Shown: positions 43,690-51,590 of the stretch, in pieces
Numbering within the stretch: the first letter of the stretch is position 1
Layout of the letters: every line of letters starts with the position of its first letter
NCBI RefSeq assembly: GCF_016746095.1
Contig: NZ_JAERTY010000001.1
Span: forward strand, 372,001 to 436,000
Length of the DNA: 64,000 bases
Direction of reading: 5' to 3'
Origin: Sphingobacterium faecale
Lineage (GTDB): Bacteria; Bacteroidota; Bacteroidia; Sphingobacteriales; Sphingobacteriaceae
Notes under the pieces: generated by a model
The model's input: only the letters and a program-made list of their open reading frames with translations
What the model was told of the DNA's origin: nothing
Database searches by the model: none
Program-made: the position numbers and the translations under genes

Positions 43690-44910
43690 GTGATCAGTCA
43701 ATCGACATACCTGCCAAAATCTCATGAGATAAATCATCAGTATAATATTTTAGGTGCAATTACCATCGCTCATTTTATAAATGATATGATGCAGGCCATT
43801 ATTCCTGCAATATATCCCCAATTAGAAAGAACATATCATCTTTCGCTGAGCCAGATTGGTGTTATTACATTATGTGCACAGCTCTCAGCTTCGGTATTTC
43901 AACCCGTGGTAGGCTGGCTTACCGATAAATATCCACAACCGTTTTCGCAGTTGACAGCTATGGCTTTGAGCAGTTGCGGGATAATTGTACTTGCTTACGC
44001 AAATACTTATTTTCAGATCATTATAGCAGTAATGTGCATCGGGATTGGAGCTTCAATTTTCCATCCTGAATCTTCTAGAGTAGCAAATCTAGCTTCAGGA
44101 GGAAGATTAAATATGGCTCAGGCGATATTTCAATTGGGCGGATATGCTGGCCTGGCCTGTGCACCGTTATTGGTAGTTATGGTTATTCTCCCCAATGGAC
44201 AGCAGTCTGTACTTTGGTTATTACTACTAACTTTTTTGGGGAAAATTCTGCTTTTGTATGTGGGACTGTGGAGAAGAAGAATTTTACAATCTGGTTTTCA
44301 GAAGGCAAATCGTCATATGGAAGATATCCGTCCATTAAATAGAAAACAAGTGAGAAGAAGTATCGTCGTTCTTTTGTTGTTAATATTCTCTAAATATTTT
44401 TACAGCGCAGGAATTAGTAATTATTTTCAGTTTTACGCGATAGGTAATTTTGGAGCCACGGAAGAACAAGCTCAAATGTACCTTTTTTATTTTCTTCTCT
44501 CAACTGCTATAGCTACGTTAATAGGTGCGTTGGTCGCGGATCGCTGGGGTAAAATATTTGTCATCCGTTTATCTGTATTGGGCAGTATTCCGTTCGCTGT
44601 TATGGTTCCTTATGGAGACATTACCACCGCTGTGGTGTTGATTACTGTAGTGGGATTTTTGATTTCTTTGTCATTTTCTCCAATATTGGTATACGCCCAA
44701 CAACTGATGCCCAACAAAATTGGCATGGTATCCGGATTGTTTTATGGAGTAGCTATGGGAATGAGTGGGATAGGGACTGCAATTCTGGGAAGTTTGGCAG
44801 ACGTGAAGGGTATAGATTATATACAGAATATAATTAGTCTATTGCCTCTTCTGGGGCTTGTAGTTTTTCTTTTTCCTCAACGAACTAAAGACGGTTTTTA
44901 TATTGCTTAG
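43690..44910 (+). CDS. MFS transporter, fosmidomycin-resistance (Fsr)-like
   Basis: 406 residues, twelve membrane helices. 'AHFINDMMQAIIPAIYP' in helix 1, 'FQPVVGWLTDKYP' after helix 2, and 'GIGASIFHPESSRVA' near residue 118 are the Fsr-family signature; relatives export small toxic compounds. It begins with GTG (next in-frame Met lies inside helix 1). Its 3' end overlaps the convergent AraC gene by 26 bases. The neighbouring AraC regulator may control it. Confidence 0.85.
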   Translation: MISQSTYLPKSHEINHQYNILGAITIAHFINDMMQAIIPAIYPQLERTYHLSLSQIGVITLCAQLSASVFQPVVGWLTDKYPQPFSQLTAMALSSCGIIVLAYANTYFQIIIAVMCIGIGASIFHPESSRVANLASGGRLNMAQAIFQLGGYAGLACAPLLVVMVILPNGQQSVLWLLLLTFLGKILLLYVGLWRRRILQSGFQKANRHMEDIRPLNRKQVRRSIVVLLLLIFSKYFYSAGISNYFQFYAIGNFGATEEQAQMYLFYFLLSTAIATLIGALVADRWGKIFVIRLSVLGSIPFAVMVPYGDITTAVVLITVVGFLISLSFSPILVYAQQLMPNKIGMVSGLFYGVAMGMSGIGTAILGSLADVKGIDYIQNIISLLPLLGLVVFLFPQRTKDGFYIA

Positions 44911-45721
44911 CTGTTTGTTTTTTGTAGTCTCCTGGAGTCATTCCATAGTAATTTTTGAATGTTTTAATAAAGTGGCTTTCATCTGCAAACCCACATTGGT
45001 AAGCGATACCTGCGTTGGATAGGTCTCCACGATCGAGGAGTTCTCTGCTGAGCTCAATCTTTCGTCTGCGGATGAATCGACTAAGATCTTCGCCAAAATA
45101 ACGTCGGAAAGTCCGTGAAAGATGGACCGCTGAGATTCCAATCTGCTCCGCCAATTGCTGTAAATCTAACTGGTTAACGTCGTAAGAATCAGCTATGATT
45201 TCCTGGAGTCTATTGACCCATTTGGGAGGATGTCCTAATGTAATTTTTTGTGTATCGCGTTGTAATAGTGCAAAAGCCTGTAGCAACATGCCTTCAATCG
45301 CTATGGGGGTGACGGCATCTTGTACGTTGAGCTCTTTGTATATATTTTGGAATAGAGATTTAATCTCGGGATGATGTATGTTTATGCTACCCTCTATGAT
45401 ATCGGGGTTTAATTCTTTTTGATAAAACCATTTCTTTTCAATCTCGATATGAAAATAATTGACACCTTCGGAGATACTTTCATTGTAATGGGGTTCTTGC
45501 CAATTGTGATAGAGTAATGTATTGCGCGAACATTGTATTTTCTCTTTTTTATTGACCTCCATAAAATTACCCTTGACGCTGTAAAGGAAGTAAGCATTCT
45601 CATGATAATGCCAAGGTACGTGGGAATTAGGAGCTATTACCGCTTCGCTTATAATGAGGTTGTTGAATCTAATCTTTCTTTTGCTCTCTCCGAAATGTTG
45701 GCCTAATGTTAATGATTTCAT
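44885..45721 (-). CDS. AraC-family transcriptional regulator
   Basis: 278 residues. An N-terminal cupin-like sensing domain ('APNSHVPWHYHENAYFLYSVKG', about 33-54) precedes the double helix-turn-helix (about 178-275) with 'LAEQIGISAVHLSRTFRRYFG' and 'GIAYQCGFADESHFIKTFKNYY'. It lies 10 bases downstream of the WYL regulator on the same strand and is tail-to-tail with the MFS gene, so it could be transcribed from the WYL promoter. Effector unknown. Confidence 0.88.
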   Translation of the reverse strand: MKSLTLGQHFGESKRKIRFNNLIISEAVIAPNSHVPWHYHENAYFLYSVKGNFMEVNKKEKIQCSRNTLLYHNWQEPHYNESISEGVNYFHIEIEKKWFYQKELNPDIIEGSINIHHPEIKSLFQNIYKELNVQDAVTPIAIEGMLLQAFALLQRDTQKITLGHPPKWVNRLQEIIADSYDVNQLDLQQLAEQIGISAVHLSRTFRRYFGEDLSRFIRRRKIELSRELLDRGDLSNAGIAYQCGFADESHFIKTFKNYYGMTPGDYKKQTAKQYKNRL

Positions 45722-45731
45722 GTTTCTAGCT

Positions 45732-46760
45732 TTAGGTATTTTGCTTTTCTATATACTGTTGTAACATCTTACGTGTTCTGCGTTTGATGCGATCTACTAA
45801 GGTTTTGGGTGCTAATACTTTCACCGATTCTCCAAAACCTAATATTTCGCGTTCCAGTTCGAAATTCAATACCACATCGAGGCGAATTAATACGGTACCA
45901 TCGGCTTCGGTCTTCAGGAGTTGTTGAGATGGGTGTATGGGTTTGGTTGTGACATAGGGCGCATTTTTGGAATCGACCTGTAATATGACACGATGCCCTC
46001 TGTCTTTTTCTGATTTTGTGACACCGATAGTGTCTGCATAATAGCGTTCGAAATCTATACCACTGTAGGGGACGTATCCCGATTTTTCCATTTCATTCAG
46101 ATCTTCTATACGATCTAGCGCTAGTGTAATCAGTGTTTTTCCTTTTTTGGGTTGACAGATGACAAACCACCTGTTTCGGTATTCTTTGAGTAGATAGGGA
46201 TAATATACGGTTTCTTGTTCGGTTTTTGACTTAAACGATTTATAACTTATGAGTAGTGGGATCTGCTCTCGTATCGCCTTATGTATGGGCGTAATCCAAT
46301 TCAATCCTTTTAATAGATTGTTGCTCTCCAGTTGTATATGCGAAGCGGATTTGTCGGTCTGCTTGGACAGGCTGTTTTCTAAACGCACAATCATGTCACT
46401 CATTTCTTCAAAATAGGAGAAACCATTAAGGTGCTTTAGAATGTCAACAGCATCTTTCATCTTAGATATATCACGGTCAGAGAGAGGCGAATTGCTGATG
46501 GAATAGTGGGGGTCGTCGTAGGTGTAGAACTTACGGTTGAGAACGACAATGGGCGCATTATAGCCTAGTTTATTGCTTCGCATTAATTGTATGTCTCCCT
46601 GTACGGTTCTTTTGCTTACTCCACTATGGATACCTTCAAACTCATAAAGACCATCGGAAACCCGTTCTATTAAGTCTTCTAGTGTCCATTTGCGGTGGGT
46701 CTGCCGAAGACAGCTGTCAATGATTTTGTATCGGATGAGCGCGAGTTTATTCGTTGCCAT
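45732..46760 (-). CDS. WYL-domain transcriptional regulator of the rtcB locus
   Basis: 342 residues. The N-terminal winged helix ('WTLEDLIERVSDGLYEFEGIHSGVSKRTVQGDIQ' region, about 25-58) binds DNA. The WYL core is about 165-235, with 'LLISYKSFKS', 'YYPYLLKEYRNRWFVICQ' and 'ALDRIEDL', a likely nucleic-acid or nucleotide ligand site. A C-terminal WCX extension follows (about 255-335). It is divergent from slipin-rtcB across an 850-base gap that holds two perfect palindromes, one about 50 bases upstream of this gene. WYL regulators are known partners of RNA-repair and defence genes. Confidence 0.88.
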   Translation of the reverse strand: MATNKLALIRYKIIDSCLRQTHRKWTLEDLIERVSDGLYEFEGIHSGVSKRTVQGDIQLMRSNKLGYNAPIVVLNRKFYTYDDPHYSISNSPLSDRDISKMKDAVDILKHLNGFSYFEEMSDMIVRLENSLSKQTDKSASHIQLESNNLLKGLNWITPIHKAIREQIPLLISYKSFKSKTEQETVYYPYLLKEYRNRWFVICQPKKGKTLITLALDRIEDLNEMEKSGYVPYSGIDFERYYADTIGVTKSEKDRGHRVILQVDSKNAPYVTTKPIHPSQQLLKTEADGTVLIRLDVVLNFELEREILGFGESVKVLAPKTLVDRIKRRTRKMLQQYIEKQNT

Positions 46761-46811
46761 GTGTGAGGTAAGAAAAATATGTACAGTGTAAATATAGGGT
46801 ATTTATTTTAC

Positions 46812-46830
46812 TACGCATTCTATTTGCGTA
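46812..46830. promoter_or_regulatory. palindromic operator 1 (TACGCA-N7-TGCGTA)
   Basis: TACGCA at 46812-46817 and TGCGTA at 46825-46830 form a perfect 6-bp inverted repeat with a 7-base AT-rich spacer. It lies 51 bases upstream of the WYL gene start. The identical arms recur exactly 100 bases to the right. Most likely binding site of the WYL regulator for autoregulation. Confidence 0.7.
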
Positions 46831-46911
46831 ATATCATTTTTTTATTCTTTTGTTGTTTTTATTATAGATGATAAACAGGTTTTTATGCTTTTTTTGTATT
46901 CTTTTTTTTAA

Positions 46912-46930
46912 TACGCATAACCGTTGCGTA
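46912..46930. promoter_or_regulatory. palindromic operator 2 (TACGCA-N7-TGCGTA)
   Basis: TACGCA at 46912-46917 and TGCGTA at 46925-46930, same spacing as operator 1 but a different spacer sequence (TAACCGT), so the arms rather than the spacer are conserved. A hairpin of TGTCG and CGACA around a GTAA tetraloop follows at 46952-46965 and may mark the 5' end of the transcript that carries the tRNA-like elements and slipin-rtcB. Confidence 0.7.
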
Positions 46931-47036
46931 GTGATGGCCGCACCTTTGTAATGTCGGTAACGACAATTGTTCTTTGATTAAAAATAGCGTCAAGCTTTAA
47001 GATAGGTGCATAATGCACAAAGAAGCCTTTAATATC

Positions 47037-47100
47037 GTGTAGGCTGCCCTGGTCTCCTGTTTCTGCATAGCAGGATAGTGTTGGTTCAATAGAATACAAT
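47037..47100 (+). ncRNA. degenerate tRNA-like module A (Ala-like anticodon arm)
   Basis: A 7-bp stem (47055-47061 with 47069-47075, one G-T pair) encloses a 7-base loop TCTGCAT, the shape of an anticodon arm; the triplet in anticodon position would be TGC. It is followed by a TTCAAT-containing loop on a short stem (GTGTT with AATAC). No convincing acceptor stem was found, and position 33 is C instead of the invariant T, so it is not a working tRNA. Confidence 0.35.
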
Positions 47101-47131
47101 ATGCTGGCAAAGTATACGGTTTAGAGGAAAT

Positions 47132-47192
47132 GAGTTGCGCGGTGCGCAACTACAGCGTTGTATGTCGCAGGTTCGAATCCTGCTTCCGACTC
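47132..47192 (+). ncRNA. tRNA-like module B with perfect T arm and alternative hairpin
   Basis: The T arm is textbook: GCAGG (47167-47171), loop TTCGAAT, CCTGC (47179-47183). GAGTTGC (47132-47138) can pair with CCGACTC (47186-47192) as a 6-of-7 acceptor stem. Between them are only short hairpins (GCG-GTG-CGC and TACA-GCGT-TGTA) in place of normal D and anticodon arms. The same 5' strand can instead form a very stable 8-bp hairpin (47133-47140 with 47144-47151, loop GGT), so two exclusive folds exist. Confidence 0.5.
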
Positions 47193-47258
47193 GTCGGGAT
47201 AGTTCAGTCTGGTAGAACAACAACTCATCAAACGTGGGTTCGAATCCCACTTCTACGG
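47192..47258 (+). ncRNA. tRNA-like module C: acceptor, D arm and T arm but no room for an anticodon arm
   Basis: Standard spacing is kept at the 5' side: acceptor strand, TA at positions 8-9, D arm GTTC (47202-47205), loop AGTCTGGTA with the GG pair, GAAC (47215-47218). The T arm is GTGGG (47234-47238), TTCGAAT, CCCAC (47246-47250). The acceptor pairs CGT-GGGA (47192-47199, C47195 bulged) with TTCTACG (47251-47257). Only 15 bases (47219-47233) separate D and T arms, where about 22 or more are needed for an anticodon stem-loop and variable loop. This is a tRNA mimic, not a decoding tRNA, and no CCA is encoded. Confidence 0.6.
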
Positions 47259-47260
47259 GA

Positions 47261-47330
47261 GTAGAATAGCATAGTGGCCGAATGCACAGAATTTAGGGAT
47301 TCTGCTTTGATTAAGTTTAGGCTTTCTTTC
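47261..47330 (+). ncRNA. degenerate tRNA-like module D (Leu-like D and anticodon arms)
   Basis: AGTGGCCGAATG (47273-47284) followed by CAGAAT (47287-47292), loop TTAGGG, ATTCTG (47299-47304) resembles the D-arm/anticodon-arm half of tRNA-Leu(TAG), with a TAG triplet in the loop. No T arm or variable arm follows in the expected place. It may be a fragment of an ancestral tRNA-Leu. Confidence 0.35.
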
Positions 47331-47612
47331 AAAAAGTCTCCATTAAAGCTTTTCGTCTTTTGTTCGGTCGTATTTATTTTTTAGAAAAGCTGAGTTCGTA
47401 TCACTGATTCTTGCTGGAATAAAAGATGGATAGGACAATCGCAACCATACTCTGCAATTCAGAACAGGCATTTTTGCACCGTGGTCATAGGAATACTTTT
47501 ATAACCTATGGGAATGGATATAAAATGCTCCTTTTGGATTCCGTTTGGGAGCGATGGACAGAACACGAAAAGCTTGTTAAGTAATTTAAAAACAGCATTA
47601 AAAAGAAATATC
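47331..47612 (+). other. structured leader between the tRNA-like modules and slipin
   Basis: No gene is supported here, although the slipin frame is open from an ATG at 47508. Two hairpins are visible: CATAGG (47486-47491) with CCTATG (47505-47510), and GCTCC (47527-47531) with GGAGC (47548-47552). They suggest that the transcript stays structured up to the slipin start. Confidence 0.4.
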
Positions 47613-48707
47613 ATGAAAAGAGTAACAGTAAATGTAAATCAGGTAGGTATAGTTGTTAAGCATAACTTGGCAGTGCGTGTGCTGACACAAGGAAAGTATT
47701 GGTTAGGTTTTGGCGAAAAATTGGAATGCTATGATCTGTCTAAGCCATTTCATACCGTTCATGACATCGATGTGTTGCTACAGATCGACGGTTTCGCGGC
47801 TGTGGTCGAAGTAGTCGATATCGCTGACGACGAATTGGCGCTGGTTTTTGTGAATAATAATTTTAATAAAGTACTTGCTGCGGGACGGCATGTGTTCTGG
47901 AAGGGATTGCAATCCTACCGTATACAGATTGAAAATATTTCAGATATTGCTATTTCCGATACGGTATCACGTCAACTTTTGGAAAAGCAAGCATTGGCTT
48001 ACTATGTGCGTCAATATAAGGTCGAAGTGTGCGAAAAAGGTGTATTGTTTGTCGATGGAGTTTTTGTAAAGCTTCTGGAAGCCGGTACTTACTATTGGTG
48101 GAAGAATGCGACAAGTATTGCTGTGAGTAAGGTAGATGTACGTGTGACTACCCTAGAGATTACGGGACAAGAAATTCTGACGAAGGATAAAGCACAGCTA
48201 AGAATTAATTTCTCGGTACAATACCGGGTTAATTCGATCGAACGGGCTTTGGTAGAAAATAAGGATTTTGAAAAACAATTGTATTCGTCGATGCAGTTGG
48301 TATTACGTCGCTATATTGGACAGATGACGTTGGATGAATTAATGGAAAATAAAGTAGAAATTTCCAAATATGTGATTGAAGCTACAGCAGATGAAGCTGA
48401 TGGTCTGGGGGTACGGTTATTGACGGGGGGGCTTAAGGATATTATCTTGCCAGGTGATGTGCGAGAGATCATGAACCAGGTATTGATTGCAGAGAAGCGG
48501 GCACAGGCTAATATTATTATGCGTCGAGAGGAAACAGCTTCTACAAGAAGCTTGTTGAATACAGCCAAGTTAATGGAGGAGAATACGATGTTGTTCAAGT
48601 TGAAGGAGATGGAGTATGTGGAGAAGATCGCGGAGAAGATCAACAGTATCTCGGTATCTGGAAATGGGCAGATCGTAGATCAATTAAAACAGTTGTTCGT
48701 TAAGTAG
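47613..48707 (+). CDS. slipin/SPFH (band 7)-domain protein
   Basis: 364 residues from the ATG at 47613 (MKRVTVNVNQVG); the frame is open to 47508, but the added residues are poorly conserved in character and lie in the structured leader. The SPFH core spans about residues 110-260: 'DKAQLRINFSVQYRVNSIERAL', 'QLYSSMQLVLRRYIGQMTLDEL', 'DEADGLGVRLLTGGLKDIILPGD'. A helical Glu/Arg-rich tail follows. Unlike most slipins it has no clear N-terminal membrane segment and carries an extra N-terminal beta domain. Slipin and rtcB genes are often paired; a scaffold or regulator of the ligase is inferred. rtcB follows after 62 bases. Confidence 0.82.
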   Translation: MKRVTVNVNQVGIVVKHNLAVRVLTQGKYWLGFGEKLECYDLSKPFHTVHDIDVLLQIDGFAAVVEVVDIADDELALVFVNNNFNKVLAAGRHVFWKGLQSYRIQIENISDIAISDTVSRQLLEKQALAYYVRQYKVEVCEKGVLFVDGVFVKLLEAGTYYWWKNATSIAVSKVDVRVTTLEITGQEILTKDKAQLRINFSVQYRVNSIERALVENKDFEKQLYSSMQLVLRRYIGQMTLDELMENKVEISKYVIEATADEADGLGVRLLTGGLKDIILPGDVREIMNQVLIAEKRAQANIIMRREETASTRSLLNTAKLMEENTMLFKLKEMEYVEKIAEKINSISVSGNGQIVDQLKQLFVK

Positions 48708-48769
48708 GGGCGCTGTAGGAAAAAATAGAAGTAAATTTTAAAGCAACACTTGTATAATTTTAACAGGAA

Positions 48770-50191
48770 ATGGAAAATAAGAGAATCAATGGTAATGATT
48801 TACTAGCGATAGGTTATAAAGAGAATCATGCGATGGGGGTCGCACTGAAGATTAATAAGAAGCGATTAGGTTTTACGCGTGAACAGATGTTAGCCAATTT
48901 TAAAGAGGTATTAACGGATCCAAACGAATTTTTGACGGACGAAGTATTCAAGCCATTGGCTGAAGTGTTATTACTACAGGATAGCATCATGGACGAATGT
49001 ATTCCCTTACGTGATGAATCCTTAGCCTATAGGGTGTTTGGAGAAGAACATATTGAGGCAGGAGCAAGAAAACAGATGGATATAGCCATGCGATTGCCTG
49101 TTACTGTTACGGGAGCGCTTATGCCGGATGCTCATCAGGGGTATGGCCTACCTATCGGAGGTGTGTTGGCTACTGATAATGCAGTGATACCATATGGAGT
49201 AGGGGTAGATATCGGTTGCCGTATGGCTTTATCTGTATTTGATATCCCGGCGACTTATATTGAGGAATATAAAGATAGATTGGAGGCATTGATTATGAAG
49301 CACACGCGTTTTGGAGCTGGTAACGGATATCTGAAGCACGAGCGTGTAGATCATAGTGTCTTAGATAGTTCTGTTTTTGAGTCCAATGCTTTTGTTCGGG
49401 CCTTGAAAGATAAGGCTTGGACGCAATTGGGGTCTTCGGGCGGGGGGAATCACTTCGTTGAATTTGGGGTAATGGAGTTTGCAGATTCAGATCCAGCTTT
49501 AGGGGTAGAAAAAGGGAAATATCTAGCGCTGTTGACACATTCTGGATCGCGTGGATTAGGTGCGACTATCGCAGGGCATTATACAAAGCTGGCAAAGCAA
49601 TTGTGTAAGCTTCCCTATCAGGCAGAGAATCTGGCTTATCTTGATTTGAATTCGGCAGAGGGACAAGAATACTGGTTGGCGATGAACCTGGCAGGAGATT
49701 ATGCTTCTGCCTGTCACGAGGTAATCCATGATAAGATTAGACTTGCATTGGGAGCTGCTCTCTTGACGAAGATTGAGAACCACCATAATTTTGCCTGGAA
49801 AGAACAGTATAATGGAACAGAGGTAATTGTGCACCGTAAAGGGGCAACACCAGCAGGTAAAGGGGTAATGGGAATTATTCCTGGTTCTATGGCTACTCCA
49901 GGTTTTTTAGTCCGCGGTAAGGGGGAGGTGGCCGCTGTCAACTCAGCATCGCATGGTGCCGGACGATTGATGAGTCGTACACAGGCTATTAAGACGTTGT
50001 CTGCAATGGAATTGAAGATGATGCTTGCTGATAATGGGGTGCGTTTGTTGGGAGCGGGAATGGATGAAGCACCAATGGCATACAAAGATATCCATACGGT
50101 AATGGCCGCTCAAACTGGATTGGTGGATGTGGTAGCTACTTTTTTACCTAAGATTGTTCGTATGGCAGACGATGGTTCTCGAGAAGATTAG
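48770..50191 (+). CDS. rtcB: RtcB-family RNA ligase
   Basis: 473 residues. RtcB joins RNA 3'-phosphate or 2',3'-cyclic phosphate ends to 5'-OH ends using GTP and Mn. Visible motifs: 'LMPDAHQGYGLPIGG' (Asp120, His122), 'GVDIGCRM' (Cys150), 'GSSGGGNHFVEFG' (His228), 'NHHNF' (His338/339), 'VHRKGATPA', 'PGSMATPGFLVRGKG' and 'NSASHGAGR' with His395 as the guanylylated residue. All metal and GMP ligands are kept. It sits with slipin, a WYL regulator and tRNA-like modules, so damaged tRNA is the probable substrate or inducer. The archease co-factor is not encoded nearby. Confidence 0.95.
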   Translation: MENKRINGNDLLAIGYKENHAMGVALKINKKRLGFTREQMLANFKEVLTDPNEFLTDEVFKPLAEVLLLQDSIMDECIPLRDESLAYRVFGEEHIEAGARKQMDIAMRLPVTVTGALMPDAHQGYGLPIGGVLATDNAVIPYGVGVDIGCRMALSVFDIPATYIEEYKDRLEALIMKHTRFGAGNGYLKHERVDHSVLDSSVFESNAFVRALKDKAWTQLGSSGGGNHFVEFGVMEFADSDPALGVEKGKYLALLTHSGSRGLGATIAGHYTKLAKQLCKLPYQAENLAYLDLNSAEGQEYWLAMNLAGDYASACHEVIHDKIRLALGAALLTKIENHHNFAWKEQYNGTEVIVHRKGATPAGKGVMGIIPGSMATPGFLVRGKGEVAAVNSASHGAGRLMSRTQAIKTLSAMELKMMLADNGVRLLGAGMDEAPMAYKDIHTVMAAQTGLVDVVATFLPKIVRMADDGSRED

Positions 50192-50204
50192 GGTATTCTA
50201 TTGG

Positions 50205-50268
50205 CTATATAAATTTTCTGGATAAGGGTTGCAACTCGTTGCAACCCTTATCCAGAAAATTTATATAG
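50205..50268. terminator. perfect 30-bp inverted repeat between rtcB and the convergent DUF4374 gene
   Basis: Left arm 50205-50234 and right arm 50239-50268 are fully complementary with a 4-base loop (CTCG). The outer part of each arm is AT-rich (TATATAAATTTTC) and the inner part is GC-richer (GGGTTGCAA). It starts 13 bases after the rtcB stop and ends 13 bases before the convergent stop, so it is probably a bidirectional terminator. The stem is far longer than usual, and there is no free T-run after it on the plus strand. Confidence 0.75.
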
Positions 50269-50281
50269 GTATAAACTTATT

Positions 50282-51586
50282 TTATTTAAGCTGTATTTTT
50301 ACAAATCCCGTTAGTGTTCCACCTTCTTTTACTTCGAACGATTTCGTAGCGGTATTGGTAGCGTAGTTATACTCGTAGTACGCATTTGCTCCTGAAGAAA
50401 CAGCACCTCTTAATAATACTTTATTATCAACCTCTACCACAGCTAGGGCCGCACCAGGATTGATTCCAGTAGGTATACCTTCAATCTCTTTAAAGGATTT
50501 TTTAGTGACATCTACGACGTGGAATTTCCAGATGTCTTTGCTGTTTATATTTCCAGTTGGCCCTCCAGTTAACGGATCTGTATTTAAGACGAGAATTAGC
50601 TGACCGTTTTTAGCATGCACCCCCACAAACTTGCCATCATCTGCTGCTCTGAAATCGGAGAAGCGCAGTGTCCAGTCCTTGTCAATATCGGTTTCGTTGG
50701 CTTTTATACGGACTATTTTGGATTTTCCTCCAAGTCCCTGTGCATGGGTTCCCTGCGTTACGATATAAAGGTCCCCATTGGTGTCAAAATCGTACATCGG
50801 ATTATCGTTGATATAGGCAATACCTCCTGTATTTTCTATTTTTATGGTTTTTTCGTATTTGCCCGTAGCTATATCTATGACCGCTATGTAGACGTCAGGA
50901 AAATAGTCGTCAAAAAATCCAGCTTGAGTCGTATTCAGTTTGCCATAGGTGATGTTCGCAAATAACTTGCCTCCTTTTATGGCAAGAAACTTTTGGCCTA
51001 TGGATTTAAATTTGATGCCATTGACATCACTTTCTTTGATGTTTGCATTCACCACTTGAGCAAGGTCTATGGAACCTGTATTTCTCATCCCAGCAGGGCT
51101 GAATTTTTGGATATTCAGAGGTTCTGCAGCATCCCAATAAAAACCGGATGTTTCATTTTGTATTACAAAATTTCCCGTTCCATTATATTTAGCGGCTTCG
51201 GTTTGGTTTTTGGAAGAAATGAATTTCCCTACAGTAACTTTTCCGTTAGGAGCAATTTCAATTTTTTCGATACCTTGAGCGGCATCACTGCTACGCACCA
51301 TTTTAAAGATCCAGTTGCCATTGGGTCTCCAGCCTGCCATACCTTTGACGCCTTGTAGAGTCTTTTCTCCTGTAACATTGGAGATTGTACCGCTCGGGTA
51401 TTGATCAAATGCCGATATGTAGCCGCCGCCATTGGGCTGGTTGCGATCGCTGACCGTCATTACGACGTATTTAGATTGCGATTGTTCTTCAGGGTCGGGA
51501 TCAGAAGTTTTGTCGCTTTTACAGGCTCCAAAAAATAGAGTCGTTGACAATAGTCCTAATACAAAATTAAAACCGATCTTATTCAT
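50282..51586 (-). CDS. DUF4374 surface lipoprotein, XusB-like (xenosiderophore binding)
   Basis: 434 residues, lipobox FGAC (Cys21) followed by an acidic flexible linker (DKTSDPDPEEQSQ). The rest is a beta-propeller-like series with 'YVVMTVSDRNQPNGGGYISAF' at the start and 'DWTLRFSDFRAADDGKFVGV' in the later half, as in DUF4374 proteins. XusB of Bacteroides thetaiotaomicron, a DUF4374 surface lipoprotein, captures enterobactin-type ferric siderophores for its TonB receptor XusA. Here it is 4 bases downstream of a TonB receptor gene on the same strand, the same pairing. Role by homology and context, not shown. Confidence 0.78.
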   Translation of the reverse strand: MNKIGFNFVLGLLSTTLFFGACKSDKTSDPDPEEQSQSKYVVMTVSDRNQPNGGGYISAFDQYPSGTISNVTGEKTLQGVKGMAGWRPNGNWIFKMVRSSDAAQGIEKIEIAPNGKVTVGKFISSKNQTEAAKYNGTGNFVIQNETSGFYWDAAEPLNIQKFSPAGMRNTGSIDLAQVVNANIKESDVNGIKFKSIGQKFLAIKGGKLFANITYGKLNTTQAGFFDDYFPDVYIAVIDIATGKYEKTIKIENTGGIAYINDNPMYDFDTNGDLYIVTQGTHAQGLGGKSKIVRIKANETDIDKDWTLRFSDFRAADDGKFVGVHAKNGQLILVLNTDPLTGGPTGNINSKDIWKFHVVDVTKKSFKEIEGIPTGINPGAALAVVEVDNKVLLRGAVSSGANAYYEYNYATNTATKSFEVKEGGTLTGFVKIQLK

Positions 51587-51590
51587 GATA

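Noticed and set aside
47192..47258. A functional tRNA gene
   Set aside because: D and T arms are good, but only 15 bases separate them, so no anticodon stem-loop fits, and the acceptor needs a bulge.
47261..47330. tRNA-Leu(TAG) gene
   Set aside because: The D/anticodon half resembles tRNA-Leu but no variable arm, T arm or matching acceptor strand follows.
47508..47612. N-terminal extension of slipin starting at the ATG at 47508
   Set aside because: The start codon is inside a hairpin arm of the structured leader and the residues do not resemble a slipin N-terminus or membrane anchor.
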